DNA of 64,000 nucleotides, taken from contig NC_049980.1 in the NCBI RefSeq assembly GCF_000003815.2, positions 6,798,828 through 6,862,827 of the forward strand, read 5' to 3'. The notes beneath the pieces are model-generated. The model saw only the letters and a program-made list of their open reading frames with translations. It searched no databases and had not been told where the DNA came from. This document shows positions 23,273 to 35,674 of this stretch, in pieces. The DNA is from Branchiostoma floridae. Its lineage: Eukaryota > Chordata > Leptocardii > Amphioxiformes > Branchiostomatidae. Position 1 is the first letter of the stretch, and each line of letters starts with the position of its first letter. The position numbers and the translations under genes were made by a program.

Positions 23273-25443
23273 TTACTTCTTGTGTTTCATACTTTTCAAT
23301 ATGGCCTCCTCATGTGCGGGACCCCCCCAGACATCCACAAACTGTTCCGCTTCCCTTTCCAGAGCTTCTTCCACGGGCAGTTCACTCCCAGCCACCACCA
23401 CGTTCTTCAACGCCCTCACCACTTCTGTCTTCCCTTTCGTGTACTTCTGTAACCACTCCGCTGTTGCCTCTACTACATCATGTCCTGTTGGAATAATCCA
23501 GTTGGCGAGTCCTATCTCTAGTGCTTCTTCTGGACCGATAGGCCTTCCCGACGACAGTAGGTCTAACGCCCTGGTTCGGCCGACGAGCCTAGTCAGCCTA
23601 GTGCCACCCCCCCATCCAGGAACAACCCCCATAAGAGCATGTATAAATCTTATATTAGCCCGCTCAGTCATAACCCTAAAGTCGGTGGCTGTGCAAAGCT
23701 CTGAACCCCCTCCTATCGCATGTCCGTCTATGGCTGCAACGCTTATCAGAGGAAGTCTGTGTAGCTCGGTCAGTGTTTTGTGCATGAAGGCACACATCTC
23801 TTGGCCCTGCTTGCTGTCGAGCATGTTGCGCACCATGTTTAGGTCGGCGCCGGGGCAGAATGTATGTCCCTTCCCGTGGACGATCAACGCTTTTCCATTC
23901 CTCCAGTCCTTGAGGTCGTTGACGATGTTAGCAAGTTGAAGCATCATGTTACCTAAAAAAAAGAAAGGAACAATCTGAACATGTTTCTCGCCTTGTTGAG
24001 AGATTCATAATCATATTCCACCGATGTTATCCATAAAAAAAAGCCAGTGTGGTTAGAGGGCCTGCATGCAACTATTTTAGTTCACTGTAATTCGTGGGGA
24101 ACGTGACCATCTTATTCATGTGCATGACTTGCAGTGAGGCGACGTTTGAGTTTGAGTAATTGCTTTCCTTGACTTTAGCATGATTTGTCTCTGGGGTTCT
24201 GCATCGTGGGGACCCCCCCCCCCCCTCCCATGCAGACTCTGTAACCACAAGAGGTACGCTTTACCAAATGGAATAGTCTATAGCTCAATATTAGTACACA
24301 GGGAACAAACTTTCAACAAAGACAATCAATTTCTTCTTCCCCAAACATGGTGCCAAGAAATATGACAAATGCCACCAATCTCTCTATGTGTAATACTACA
24401 AGAGTAGGACACAAGGAATTGAGTAACCTCTGTAACTTAACCAAGGAGGTCCTTGCCTTAACCTGGTATTCAGTGCACATGTACTTGTGGCTTGGCTTGT
24501 GCAGGCTCTTTTAGTCTCTACAGGGCAGATGAAGCTCTCTGTCGCCAGAGTAATTGCTTGCACCAAGTCCTGTGGATGGCTGATTTAACTTCTTCCGAAC
24601 AAAATTGTACCAGGTGCAGAAGATTACCCCGGGGCAGAAAGATTCTCTTGTCCCTCCTTGCTTGTCCCGAAGGGAAACTAGCCTCCACTGTAGACTGAAA
24701 TCCAGGTTACAATTACCCCCCACCCCTGCAACGTTCAACAGTGTGGCCTAACCTGTGACAGCATTGAGACGTTCAGGATTGTTGAGAGTCAGGACGGCCA
24801 GCCCTGATGACTCATCTTTAGTCAGGTCTACTGTGCCCCCTCCGACAGTGGTCAGCCATGAGTGTGTGACATCATCAGGTGGAGCGGCAGCACAGGTGGA
24901 AGCACAGGTGTGCAGATGGCATCCACTCAATTTCCTGGTCAGTCTGGGCACCAATATTCTCTGTAAAGAAAAGATAATAAATCAGGGCTCCAACTGTCTC
25001 CAAGCTTTTTACCCTATCCTGCTGGGACAAAAAATTCTACCATTATCTGTTCAAAACACTTCATGACATGAAAGTAATGAAAATGCAATATTCATAGGGG
25101 TAAATGAGAGATAGAATAACAACAAAAAGTAACAACCTGGGTTCTATCAATCCCAAACAATGTGTGGGATGGGAAGAAAACTTGAAGCTGAAGACAACCT
25201 TGTAAAAATATGTATGAAATGGTTTGAAGCACATCAGCAATTGATACACTAGCCAGTGAGTACAACTATGGGGAAAACGTATTTACTTGTATTACTAGTA
25301 CATAGACATTGTTTTTCTCCATGGAATGTATCGCAAGTAAATACGTTTTCTCAGTCACACCGGCTAGCTGACATGTAAGTGCATGGGTATTAAAAAACTT
25401 GACAGGACGTTACCTTAATGGCAGAATAACAAGACATTGCCAT
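23273..25443 (-). CDS. ECHDC1: Ethylmalonyl-CoA decarboxylase / enoyl-CoA hydratase domain-containing protein 1
   Basis: Crotonase-fold enzyme. Vertebrate ECHDC1 decarboxylates ethylmalonyl-CoA (and methylmalonyl-CoA), a metabolite-repair activity in the cytosol. Coding exons: 25414-25443 (MAMSCYSAIK), 24753-24960, 23273-23952, joined in frame to 305 aa (human about 307). Motifs in order: LAVLTLNNPERLNAVTG then NMMLQL (substrate-binding start of the fold), GKGHTFCPGADL (CoA/oxyanion loop), DGHAIGGGSELCTATDFR (second oxyanion glycine loop), MGVVPGWGGGTRL, and C-terminal VWGGPAHEEAI, typical of ECHDC1 rather than mitochondrial ECHS1. The first Met exon is short and inferred from the TTTACAG acceptor, ATG and GTAACG donor; a non-coding 5' exon is likely further upstream. 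Divergent neighbour of RPA2. The last two exons are secure; the 10-codon first exon is the weaker part. Confidence 0.93.
25249..25368. mobile_element. Short foldback element in ECHDC1 intron 1
   Basis: Inverted arms containing AAAACGTATTTACTTG and CAAGTAAATACGTTTT, with ends CTAGCCAGTGAG / CACACCGGCTAG. Non-coding. Confidence 0.75.
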
Positions 25444-25783
25444 TCCTGTAAACATGTAGGCACCAAATCACGCGTATAATTTCAGGTTTTACATCAACGC
25501 TAATCCCCTCTTTCCTTCCCTGAGATTTTGTGCACCAGTCTGTTGTGGTTTGTGTTGAACAGCAATGTGAGACTAAAAGTGCGAGACCATAGGTCAGTCT
25601 AACTAAGACCTTCGCTGATTGGACAAATTCTTCAGCCCGTCAACCTAACTTTGCTTCTCATTGGTCAGAAATCTTCCCGCCATCTTTCTACTTTCCCCGC
25701 GCTAAAAAATCGGAGCGAGACGAAGCTGTGCGTGTCGTTAATTTGTGCCATTAACTTTAACGCTAACTGACATTCCTGCTGCG
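25444..25783. promoter_or_regulatory. Probable bidirectional ECHDC1/RPA2 promoter
   Basis: About 340 bp separate the first coding bases of the two divergent genes. It holds inverted CCAAT boxes (CTGATTGG at 25615-25622 and CTCATTGGTC near 25657) and E2F-like sites (TTCCCGCC near 25674, TTTCCCCGCGC near 25692) just upstream of the RPA2 ATG. CCAAT plus E2F sites are typical of S-phase genes. No TATA box seen. Inference from motifs only. Confidence 0.6.
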
Positions 25784-28700
25784 ATGTGGACACAAGGAGG
25801 TGGTGAGTAGTTTTGTCTACTGTAGCTCTACTGTCCGAATTAATCTTACACTATAGGAATTCTCAAACTTTTTAGGATTTTCGATCTTCTGGTTTAGGGG
25901 GGAGGGGGGCTGTGAGTGTGACGTAAAGGTTCCTCTTGCAAAAAGGTCGAAAGAAAGAAACCAAGAGGCCATGGATAAAGAAGTTTAGCAATAGCAATAA
26001 CGCAGCAGCAATAACAATAACAACAACAACAACAACAACCACAAAAGTACCTGTATCTGTATGAAGGCATAGCAAATCTAGGAAGTTGAGAAAAATACTT
26101 GGTCAAGCCAACCCCAACGTGTTGGGACAAGTGTAAATTTATACGTGACGTATTGCACTGTAAAAATTATGTTGACTACTTGCACACACACCATTTTGAC
26201 ACATCCTTTGATTCTCTCCTAGCCTGAAGATAACCTTTATATAATCTGTGTGATGTTTTGAAAATATAACTTTTTATGACCACATAACAGTTATAGCATT
26301 AACGTTATATTTATCATTTACAGGAACATTACCTTTACTTATAATGACTACAGGTAATGTTGTAATTAAGGGCATTAGATTAGACTAAAAATTGTACTAT
26401 TTGTAGAGCCACAGGCAGAATTTTTACAGGCATGGGTTGCTTGCCCTTCCCTTTTATCAAATGTGCTTTATTAGGCACCTCCTCAAACACGGGACCTCAT
26501 TTTGCGTCCCTTCCAAACAGGGGTGCCTAAGCATTTGCACGAACCCTATGAAATTCGTACGAACGAATATATTATGGGTCAGTCTTTTCACCGGAAAACA
26601 CAGTTAAACACCGGAAAACACATGCAGAAGTGTATAATCTACTGAAATACAGTATGTTTTGATGAGTAAACATGACAGGTCACTATGTTTGCCACAGAAT
26701 AATCTACATATGGCCCTGAANNNNNNNNNNNNNNNNNNNNNNNNNNNNNNNNNNNNNNNNNNNNNNNNNNNNNNNNNNNNNNNNNNNNNNNNNNNNNNNN
26801 NNNNNNNNNNNNNNNNNNNNNNNNNNNNNNNNNNNNNNNNNNNNNNNNNNNNNNNNNNNNNNNNNNNNNNNNNNNNNNNNNNNNNNNNNNNNNNNNNNNN
26901 NNNNNNNNNNNNNNNNNNNNNNNNNNNNNNNNNNNNNNNNNNNNNNNNNNNNNNNNNNNNNNNNNNNNNNNNNNNNNNNNNNNNNNNNNNNNNNNNNNNN
27001 NNNNNNNNNNNNNNNNNNNNNNNNNNNNNNNNNNNNNNNNNNNNNNNNNNNNNNNNNNNNNNNNNNNNNNNNNNNNNNNNNNNNNNNNNNNNNNNNNNNN
27101 NNNNNNNNNNNNNNNNNNNNNNNNNNNNNNNNNNNNNNNNNNNNNNNNNNNNNNNNNNNNNNNNNNNNNNNNNNNNNNNNNNNNNNNNNNNNNNNNNNNN
27201 NNNNNNNNNNNNNNNNNNNNNNNNNNNNNNNNNNNNNNNNNNNNNNNNNNNNNNNNNNNNNNNNNNNNNNNNNNNNNNNNNNNNNNNNNNNNNNNNNNNN
27301 NNNNNNNNNNNNNNNNNNNNNNNNNNNNNNNNNNNNNNNNNNNNNNNNNNNNNNNNNNNNNNNNNNNNNNNNNNNNNNNNNNNNNNNNNNNNNNNNNNNN
27401 NNNNNNNNNNNNNNNNNNNNNNNNNNNNNNNNNNNNNNNNNNNNNNNNNNNNNNNNNNNNNNNNNNNNNNNNNNNNNNNNNNNNNNNNNNNNNNNNNNNN
27501 NNNNNNNNNNNNNNNNNNNNNNNNNNNNNNNNNNNNNNNNNNNNNNNNNNNNNNNNNNNNNNNNNNNNNNNNNNNNNNNNNNACTTCTTCATGTGTTTTC
27601 CGGTGTTTACTGTGTTTTCCGGTAAAAAGACTGACCGATATATTATCACTATGTGAAAAGGCACGAATATTATGAAATTCGCACGAATCACTATGCAAAA
27701 ACGCACGAATATTATGAAATTCGCACGAATCACTATGTGATTTATATGAACCTTATGAGATTTGTACGATCCTTATGCGAAATTGCGCAACCACTGCCGG
27801 GGTCACGTGACAGACGGAGCGGGATTTTGAAGATGGCGGCTTCGATCGGCTGCGACGGAAAATACGATGTAACACGCCGAAATCAAGCAAAACAGTAGCT
27901 CACAGGCTATCAAATACATCTTTGCAACGGTAAATGTCCATTCCATGCCTTAAAATATAAATATCACGGGTAGAAACGCTCAAAATGATGCCTCCTCCTG
28001 GCCGCCGTTTTTGCATAAGGATCGTGCAAATCTCATAAGGTTCGTGTGAATCACATAGTGATTCGTGCGAATTTCATAATATTCGTGCGTTTTTGCATAG
28101 TGATTCGTGCGAATTTCATAATATTCGTGCGTTTTCGCATAGTGATTCGTGTGTATCACATGATATTCGTACAAATTTCATAGGGTTCGTGCAAATGCTT
28201 AGACACCCCTGCCAAAAGAGAGGTGCAGCCCCAATGGAGAAACCCTACCCAGGATTTGAACCGGAATCAACTATCTGGAACCAGACATTCCCCCACATAA
28301 GTGATAGAGGAAATGAAAAAAGAAACTTTTTTTTGGTGGTCTAGCTTATTTCTCAAAATGAGCATACATATGTACTTGTGTGTCTGTACAGGTGGTTTTG
28401 GAGATGGAGGATTTGGTAACCAGGGAGGCGGTTACCTGAACTCCCCTGGACCCAACCAAGGCGGCTTCGATTCCCCCGCAGCATCCTCGCAGGACAGAAA
28501 GACCTCGGTGAGACTAGGATGTTCTCATTGTTATAGGATACTGTAAATCTTGAAATGTTTGCAGTGGTTTTATTTTTGCGATGATCTCTCCATCAAGAAA
28601 ACATAACTAAATGGCTCTGCAAATGTTTCCATTGTAGCAGACTAATACTGAGCAAAGGGACCATTTTTAATGCTGTGGAAATAGTAATGCTCTTTAGTTT

Positions 28701-31700
28701 GAGTAAGAGCACAGCCAGTAGTTTTCCACAATAATGTACATGTAGTAGTACATAAATACTAAAGGGTTTGCAGAGCATTGAGGCATTGCTGCATTCCAAA
28801 TTAGATTTGTTAGCCCTTACTTTATGATGAGGTATCTTGCAAAACGTACAAGTATGACTAAAAAGACAACAGAAGTGTAAAGGGTTTGTAGGTTTGTTGC
28901 TTACCAATGAAATTTGTTGGTTGCTTTTTCAAATCACTCCACCGCAGCAACAACGCGAAAGTGCCACAGCTTCATTGAGATGCCTCCTTTAGTCTGATGT
29001 CTTACGTTTTCTTGTCATCATAGTGTCCAACCTAAGTATGATTAAAACTGCTTATTATCGTCAAAAATACTTCCCATTCATAAGTATTTATTGTTGTCTC
29101 CAGAGGAGAGCCCAGAACCTGTTGCCATGCACCATCTCACACCTTCTACAAGCTCAGCAGATGGAGGATTCCTTCAGACTGGGGGACACTGATATCAATC
29201 AGGTAACATCTTTCTTGTCAAATTTTATTCTGAAATTTTATACCACCAAACAAAAACCTATGTTGTGCATGTAAGAATTGACAGTTTGACACAGAAGCTA
29301 TTTAAGACATTTTGTGCTTCCTTTTTTTCCCCAGTTTGTGCCCAGAGAAGCGGTTGGTTCAATGGTTCAATCGTCCAATCCTTCAACCGTTCAACCGTTG
29401 GATCGATCAATTTAACCAAACTCTTCTTATAGCCCTTCTGTACGCACGATTACGCAATCAGCTTGCCTGGCATACGCGCTTGCAGCCGTGGTTCGTGGGT
29501 TCGAACCCCACTTGTAACAATTTTTTTTCTTTGTTAGACAAATTTCATGTAATGTTTTTTTAATAGAAGACAGACCAATTCAGTAATTCGATGTTTAAAA
29601 ACTCTTTTTTCATGTGATTTTGTTTAACATCCAGGCTTTAGTCCAAAATACGCATCAGCCAGCTTTTTTCAGAAGCTTTCTTGTTTGTATTGCATACCCT
29701 TAAATTGCCTCATGTTATAACATACCATGTTTGTAAGATTCAAGCTGGACAGATTTATTTGATTCACTTATGCCAGGAAGGACCTATGATAAGTTGATAA
29801 GTGTGACAGGTTGTTCTATGTGCTAGAGGTGTTGCTTTCCTCAAACACGGCCAAAATTTAACGTCCTATTCGAGAACATTCCAGCTGCAGCTACGAGGGT
29901 GCTTCAAAAAGTAATGTCACTAGTTTTATAACAGGCTCATTTGTTCATCGAATGAGTTGAAATTTAGCACAAAGGTAAAGGCACATATCTTCTTGAGATT
30001 GAGATATCTCACTTTGTTGTTCACATTTTCATAAGTGACTGAGTTCAAGATGACTACACCCTTGTTATCCCGTCGAAAGAAATTAGAGGTTCAATTGATA
30101 TGCAATTAATAATGTCCCTGCCTTATTTGTAGCTATCGTATGAAACTGAAACTGCACATGTATCAAGTTTCATTTCTCCATGAGGCACATGCCAATTTTC
30201 ACATTTGAAATCCAATCATGTTTTCTTTTTTCGTTCCTTGGGTGAAGTGAGGTATGGCCCGGTCATCAGTGCCATTAACCAGGGGTAGGCTGATTAAGTT
30301 TCCAAAGTGGACTTTTTAATAAACTGAAAGAAATCAAACTTTGCACACTTCTTGGTCTTGAAACAGCCAATAACTGTGCCAAGTTTCGTATCTTTTGATT
30401 AGTGGAAAAGCAGTCTACAAAACATTTGATAAATAAATCACGTATTTGGCTATTAATCAAACTGCCTGTAATATAGTAACTCGCTCCATTCTAGCAGCTG
30501 TAAAAGATGAACCATTGGGACTTCAGAAATGAAATTTGGCATGTGACCTATAAAGACATTAGTTATTGTACAGGTGAAATTCGGCTTCCTACAGTAGTTA
30601 TAAGAGGGTCAGAACTAGAGGAACTGATCTTCTGACAAGTTTCCAGGGGTGAGGTCCTCTTGAATCAACTTAATTGCTTATAAAAATCTTAACAACAAAT
30701 TGGGATGTTTTAATCTAAAGAGGATGTATGCATTTATCTTTGTGCCAAATTTCAACTCATTCTATGAAAAAATGAGCCTGTTATAAAACTAGTGACATTA
30801 CTTTTTGAAGCACCCTCGTAGATACTGATTTTTAACTGAGTGAAGTAAGGGAAGTTGTGTTAAGTTCCTTTCCCAAGGGAACAACGTTAATGGAGCATGT
30901 CAGGAGATTCAAACCCAGGACCTCTAAAGTCTGAACCAAGTAACCCTCGAAAAACGACTTAGTCAGAAGATGTATCAAGGTTAAATATAGGTAAAAAAAC
31001 GAAGTACCACGCTAGTATTACACCACACCGATGCCACCTGGTTCTTGGTTTCAATTGAAGAAAGGTATGGTTTCTACCAGTTTGTCTATGTCTACATAGT
31101 ATGTCAACTTCATAACAGCATTTATTTGATAGCGTATTTGTGTTGAACACACAGGTGACCGTTGTTGGGGTTGTCCGTAATGCCCAAAGGGCTCCCACCA
31201 ACATCCTGTACAAGATTGACGACATGACGGGGCCTCCTATGGACGTCAGACAGTGGTTGGACAACGATGTGAGTAGTACAGCATGAAAGCTCATCTGTGT
31301 TGATAGAATACATATTGAAGTTTTTGAACTGTCATACAACACAAATTATTCTCACCTCGAATTTTCAGTCGCACCTACGTCAACCTTCTTCAGGAGTGAT
31401 GATTCAGTTACTCTGATCACGTGATTTGGAGACACGTGATTCGAGTAACGAATCATTAATGCCTGGCAGGCGATATCGGCCCCCGTCTTTGTTCAGTGTC
31501 GGCTGGTGTGCTCTTATGTAGATGGCCTCCTTTACCCCCCTCGCGAAGTTATCCGGTTCAGTATCCAATATTTGTGAGGTGAGAATAATTTGTGTTGTAT
31601 GACAGTTGAAAAACTTCAATATGTGAGTACCGGTAGTACAGTTGTGCCAGTTGTTCATATGACATGTCTTTTAAAGTCACATAGATTAGCATAGAGCATA

Positions 31701-34700
31701 TATTAAATCTGCTAGATCTAAAAATCTTCCTGATGAAATCTAAGTGGTAAGGAAAGTTGAACAGATGTCGAAACATACAAAGTATGGTTTGTGGAACAAT
31801 ACATTCTTCAATTTTGGTCTTTCACATCTTTGACTTTAGTATTCTATGACATAGTATCCGTTCTACTTTAAGTTACGGCATCTATTTACATGTTTTTTTG
31901 CAATTTACCGTATGATTGAAAACGTTTTTCTCTGGAAACAGATGAAATTGATTTGCATGGATGTCATCCATATAAATTATAATCAAATCAACATGGCCGT
32001 ATTACATATTGAGTAATGCTATGTGAGCAAGCTTTCAACAGCACCGCAGCAAACGTTCAAGGATCTAAAAATACTCTTTGGTACATTAGGCCACAGCAAG
32101 TAAATTTTATGGATGACATCCTCTGCAGACTGCAAAAATAGTGCGATAGGGCGGAAAAAAAAACAAGATGGGTGAAAAAAAACAAGATGGCTACATTTTC
32201 AAAAATAGGCACCATAAAGTTGTGATGACTGTTGTAAAAAGAATTAAAGGGACAAAGCATGGTATCAGAGCCAACAATGCATTCATTCCTGTATCTAAGA
32301 CATGTACTGGTGTGGTAAAAGTGATACTAGTGTGGTAGACTGGCATCACCAACAAAGTTGGTAACCACTGTCATAGCTTCCACATTGGTGTCACACAACG
32401 ACAGTCCTGGGTATCTTGCAAGTGTCACTTCTACAAGTACAATTATTAGGCTACAAAATATATTTATGCTAATTTTGGTACTTTATCGTCATGTTGACCA
32501 TCCCTGCAGAAGAAAAAATTCTTGTTTTTTTTTCTGAAATCTGACAGGCGAAAATTAATGCGCGCGTTTATGTCATCCATAAAATTTACTTGCTGTGGCC
32601 TTACAGGATAACATTGCAGAAGAGGAGCAGGACCAACTCTTCCCGGTCAACAGTTACATCCGAGCCACAGGTCACCTGAGGGCCTTCCAGGGCAAGAAGA
32701 GCCTGGTGGCCTTCAAGATCGCGCCCGTCACCGACTTTAACGAACTCACCATGCACATCCTGGAGGTCGTGCAGGCACACATGATGTTAGAAAAGGGATC
32801 GGTGAGTATGACAGGCTTTAATACATGTTGTGAAAGTAAAATGTGGAAAGTTTTGGTTTTGGAGTAGAGTAGCCTTGCCATCTGGTGGTCCTAAGATACT
32901 TCCTTGTGGTACGCTTGTCTGTATGTGGACCCAAGGGCATGCATGTTTGAATGTATGTAAATTTATGTACATTTATAGTTTATATGTCTGTACAAATACC
33001 CAGTAAGGCAGCTGAAAATCTGATGTTGAAATGTGATTTCAAAACATACTGTGAAAGACCATATCAATAGAAGTTAAAGTTATATCAGTTGTGACATGGA
33101 AACAATTTGCATCATGGATTACTGGGTGAATTTATGGTATCCTACTCAGAAATGGACCTGTGGATAGTTTCTCTGTGGTAACATACTGATCTGATAATAC
33201 AGTAGTTCAGGGTTGTAGCCAGCACCCGTCCTTCCATCCTTTGACAGAATTTTGCAGCTGGGGACAGAAAAAAATGTTGCCCATTCCGTCCTCTGTGACT
33301 GACAAAAATCGATAATGTAAAGATATAAAAAACCAGCCAAATTTACCAGCCAAATTTACACCTCAAAATGTAGGAAATAGCATTTCAGAGGGTCTAGATT
33401 TTAAAATTTTCCAGTGGAGCAGGTCTCCAGACCCTCGTAGGAACATTGTGCCTTGGATGCTCCATACAATTCAAAATAGAGGAGACGGAAAAGGATTTCA
33501 GGCTGGCTACAACCTTGCAGTAGTTGTAAAGCAAACTGTGTAATGGTGGGTTTGTCTTGTTGGACCAGTCCAAAAAAGTGGACCTTAAAAACAATCAGTG
33601 GACCGAATTTTGGACCGAGCAAGGTATGAGCAGATTACATAGGCAGAGGTTTACAAATTTTGGTGCTTATACCTGTTCAAGAAAATAACAAGAGCAAAGT
33701 AGAGTTCATAGTCATTTCTAGTCGAATTTACGGAGTTAGCATGAAGACAGGACTTGGAGTGCCAGTTGAAGTTGGATACTCCACCAAATAAATTCCTTTG
33801 TAGAACATTGGACCATTGTTTTGAGTATCGTCCATTCATAAGTTTCCACACCTGGACATGTTCCTTTGGCACTGAACCGGACCTATACCTGAATTTTTGT
33901 ACCGGTACCCACCCTTGATACCGTGACATGGCCTCACACTTTCCTTATGCTTCCATTATACAGCAGTCCACTGGCGGGATGTCCGCTGGGATGGGAGGGG
34001 GAGGACAGAGACCAAACATGGGTGGTGGGAGACCCATGGGTCAGCAGGGTGGAGTCAACGACCTGGGCCTCAACAATGTGCAGAACCAGGCAAGTAGTTC
34101 TATCTTCCATGTGTGCATGTGGGGCAGAGAAGTAGCAATTACTAACATGTTTAGCCCCACCTGATTGTATAGAGGCTTTTCCTTATTATCCTATATTGTC
34201 TAGTAGAATCATATAATCTTAAACTGTTTACTTAGTAGAATTGTAAGATATATTCTGTATTCTTTCTCTTTTTTTGTTGTAGTTTATAGTTGGCCATACA
34301 AAAGTGACTAATTTTTTGTCGTGTCAATAAAGCTTGATACTAGGTGCTGTGCATGATACATTCAGTGTTGGTCAACAGGAGATAGTGCACCAATGCCACC
34401 TGGCATGATTGGTTGGAACTGCAGGCATCTTGACTGATACTCCTCCCTCCCTCCTCACCCAGGTTCTGACAATGATCCAGAGCAGCCAGGATGAGTCGGG
34501 AGTCAACGTGGCCGTGATTGAACAGCGCCTGCGGGGCATCTCCAGGGATGCAGTCAGGTGGGCAGCTGTTCTTGTGTATGGAAATGCATTCAAGTCTGGA
34601 GGGATTTGATTTTGTGGTGGGGAGAAAATGTAATGTTCACAGTGGCTTTACATACGTTCAAGGTTGAAAGAATGGGGCAGGTGGGCAGAGAGCAGACAAT

Positions 34701-35674
34701 TTTTTGGTGGTTTTAAGTACATATTGAAGAGGTCACCATGAAAACTGCGAACATGAAACCTCCGCGACATTTCAACAAGTCTTCAAAAGTGAAAGATCCT
34801 TCGTAATTTTTTTCCCAAGAAGGGAAGCCAAAAAGAGAAGGCTAATAAAAAAGAATAAGAAAGAAAAGAAAGAAAGAAAAAAGACACTAGCTTGGTTAGG
34901 AATACAGCATTGGCGTGAAAGAAAGAAATGAAAAAGACGCTAGTTGGTTAGGAATACAACATTAGCGTGAAAGAAAGAAATAAAAAAGACGCTAGTTGGT
35001 TAGGAACACAAGGTTAGCGTGGTTAAAAAAAAATAGTTAACAAAAAACTTTTTCCAGTAATTGTACGTTTGCACAACAACGAACGGCAAACAGGAAATCA
35101 TTATTTTAACTTTTTAGATTATTAATGACATTTCTTTGCCCCCTATCTTAGGCCTTTTTTTGTATGCTCCATAGCACAGATTTACGTCTTACGTAGATAG
35201 AAGGAAGTATGTGCAGGGCTCAAAATACTTTTTTCTGCATACCTGCACCACTCTGAATTTAGGAAGTAAAAGTCAAAGGAAATAAAGGCAAAGGAAATAG
35301 AGTCAAAGACAAAGTATGGATCATAATAGAATTCTTGAGGAACCACTGATATTTTTCTTTTATACTTGATAGGTGGTAACAGTCAATGCAGCAAATAACA
35401 ATCCATATACACCTTCATCATAGGACATTTATGAATAAAACCCAGTACATGGACCATTGCAGGTTAGGTGCAGTTAGACACCAGAAATACCTGCACAGCT
35501 CCAATTTTACCTGCACTAATGTGCATGTATTTCGAGCCCTGAAGAAGGAAGTATGTGTAAGGAGTAACTCTATCATGTTTTATCTGTAGGAACGCCGTTG
35601 AGTTCCTGAGTAACGAGGGTCACATATACTCCACCATCGATGAGAACCACTACAAGTCAACAGACAGCTACTAA
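25784..35674 (+). CDS. RPA2: Replication protein A 32-kDa subunit
   Basis: Middle subunit of the RPA single-strand DNA-binding heterotrimer in replication, repair and checkpoint signalling (nuclear). Exons: 25784-25802, 28392-28507, 29104-29202, 31155-31268, 32607-32801, 33964-34089, 34463-34557, 35590-35674; all phases agree, giving 282 aa (human 270). Order: short Gly/Ser-rich phosphorylation region starting MWTQGG, with two SP sites (LNSPGP, FDSPAA) comparable to the vertebrate CDK sites; OB-fold DBD-D from about residue 45 ([54 protein letters not shown]); Gly/Met-rich linker; C-terminal winged helix ending [20 protein letters not shown]. Intron 6 has a GC donor (CAG|GCAAGT); all other introns are GT-AG. 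Introns 1, 3, 4 hold transposons, and an assembly gap lies in intron 1. Confidence 0.97.
26518..28211. mobile_element. hAT-like non-autonomous element with many subterminal inverted repeats (contains assembly gap)
   Basis: Outer ends CAGGGGTGCCTAAGCATT and the inverse AATGCTTAGACACCCCTG. Inside, both flanks hold several copies of a ~40-bp unit around CACGAATATTATGAAATTCG in direct and inverted order, and a CCGGAAAACACAG / CTGTGTTTTCCGG arm on either side of the gap. The CAGGGGTG start resembles hAT ends, but no clean 8-bp duplication is visible. It sits in RPA2 intron 1. Confidence 0.75.
26721..27582. other. Assembly gap (862 N)
   Basis: Run of unspecified bases inside the palindromic element; inverted repeats on both sides probably caused the gap. 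ORFs drawn across it are meaningless. Confidence 1.
29894..30818. mobile_element. Tc1/mariner-like non-autonomous element, TA duplication
   Basis: Ends CGAGGGTGCTTCAAAAAGTA and its inverse, with about 90 bp of arm similarity (ACTAGTTTTATAACAGGCTC on both sides), flanked by TA dinucleotides. The terminal motif resembles mariner ends. No transposase ORF in 925 bp. Located in RPA2 intron 3. Confidence 0.82.
31311..31623 (-). mobile_element. Fragment of retroelement GIY-YIG-type C-terminus between 48-bp inverted repeats
   Basis: Inverted arms 31311-31358 and 31575-31623 (AATTATTCTCACCTC and inverse) enclose about 215 bp. On the minus strand the enclosed part encodes a stretch containing [16 protein letters not shown] and DGGRYRLP, which I recognise from C-terminal ends of Penelope-type or related GIY-YIG-bearing retroelement proteins. 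Too short to be functional. In RPA2 intron 4. Confidence 0.5.
32089..32600. mobile_element. PIF/Harbinger-like MITE abutting the RPA2 exon 5 acceptor
   Basis: Ends GGCCACAGCAAGTAAATTTT and the inverse, flanked by TTA on both sides (32086-32088 and 32601-32603), a 3-bp TWA duplication typical of Harbinger. The right TTA is part of the TTACAG acceptor of exon 5 (exon starts 32607). No coding content. Confidence 0.85.

Noticed and set aside
26604-27733. ORFs of 338-364 codons around 26.6-27.7 kb
   Set aside because: They consist mainly of unknown residues from the assembly gap.
29440-29525. tRNA-like T arm (GTGGGTTCGAACCCCAC)
   Set aside because: The T arm is good, but no matching acceptor stem, D arm or anticodon arm can be drawn upstream. 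At most a tRNA-derived SINE remnant.
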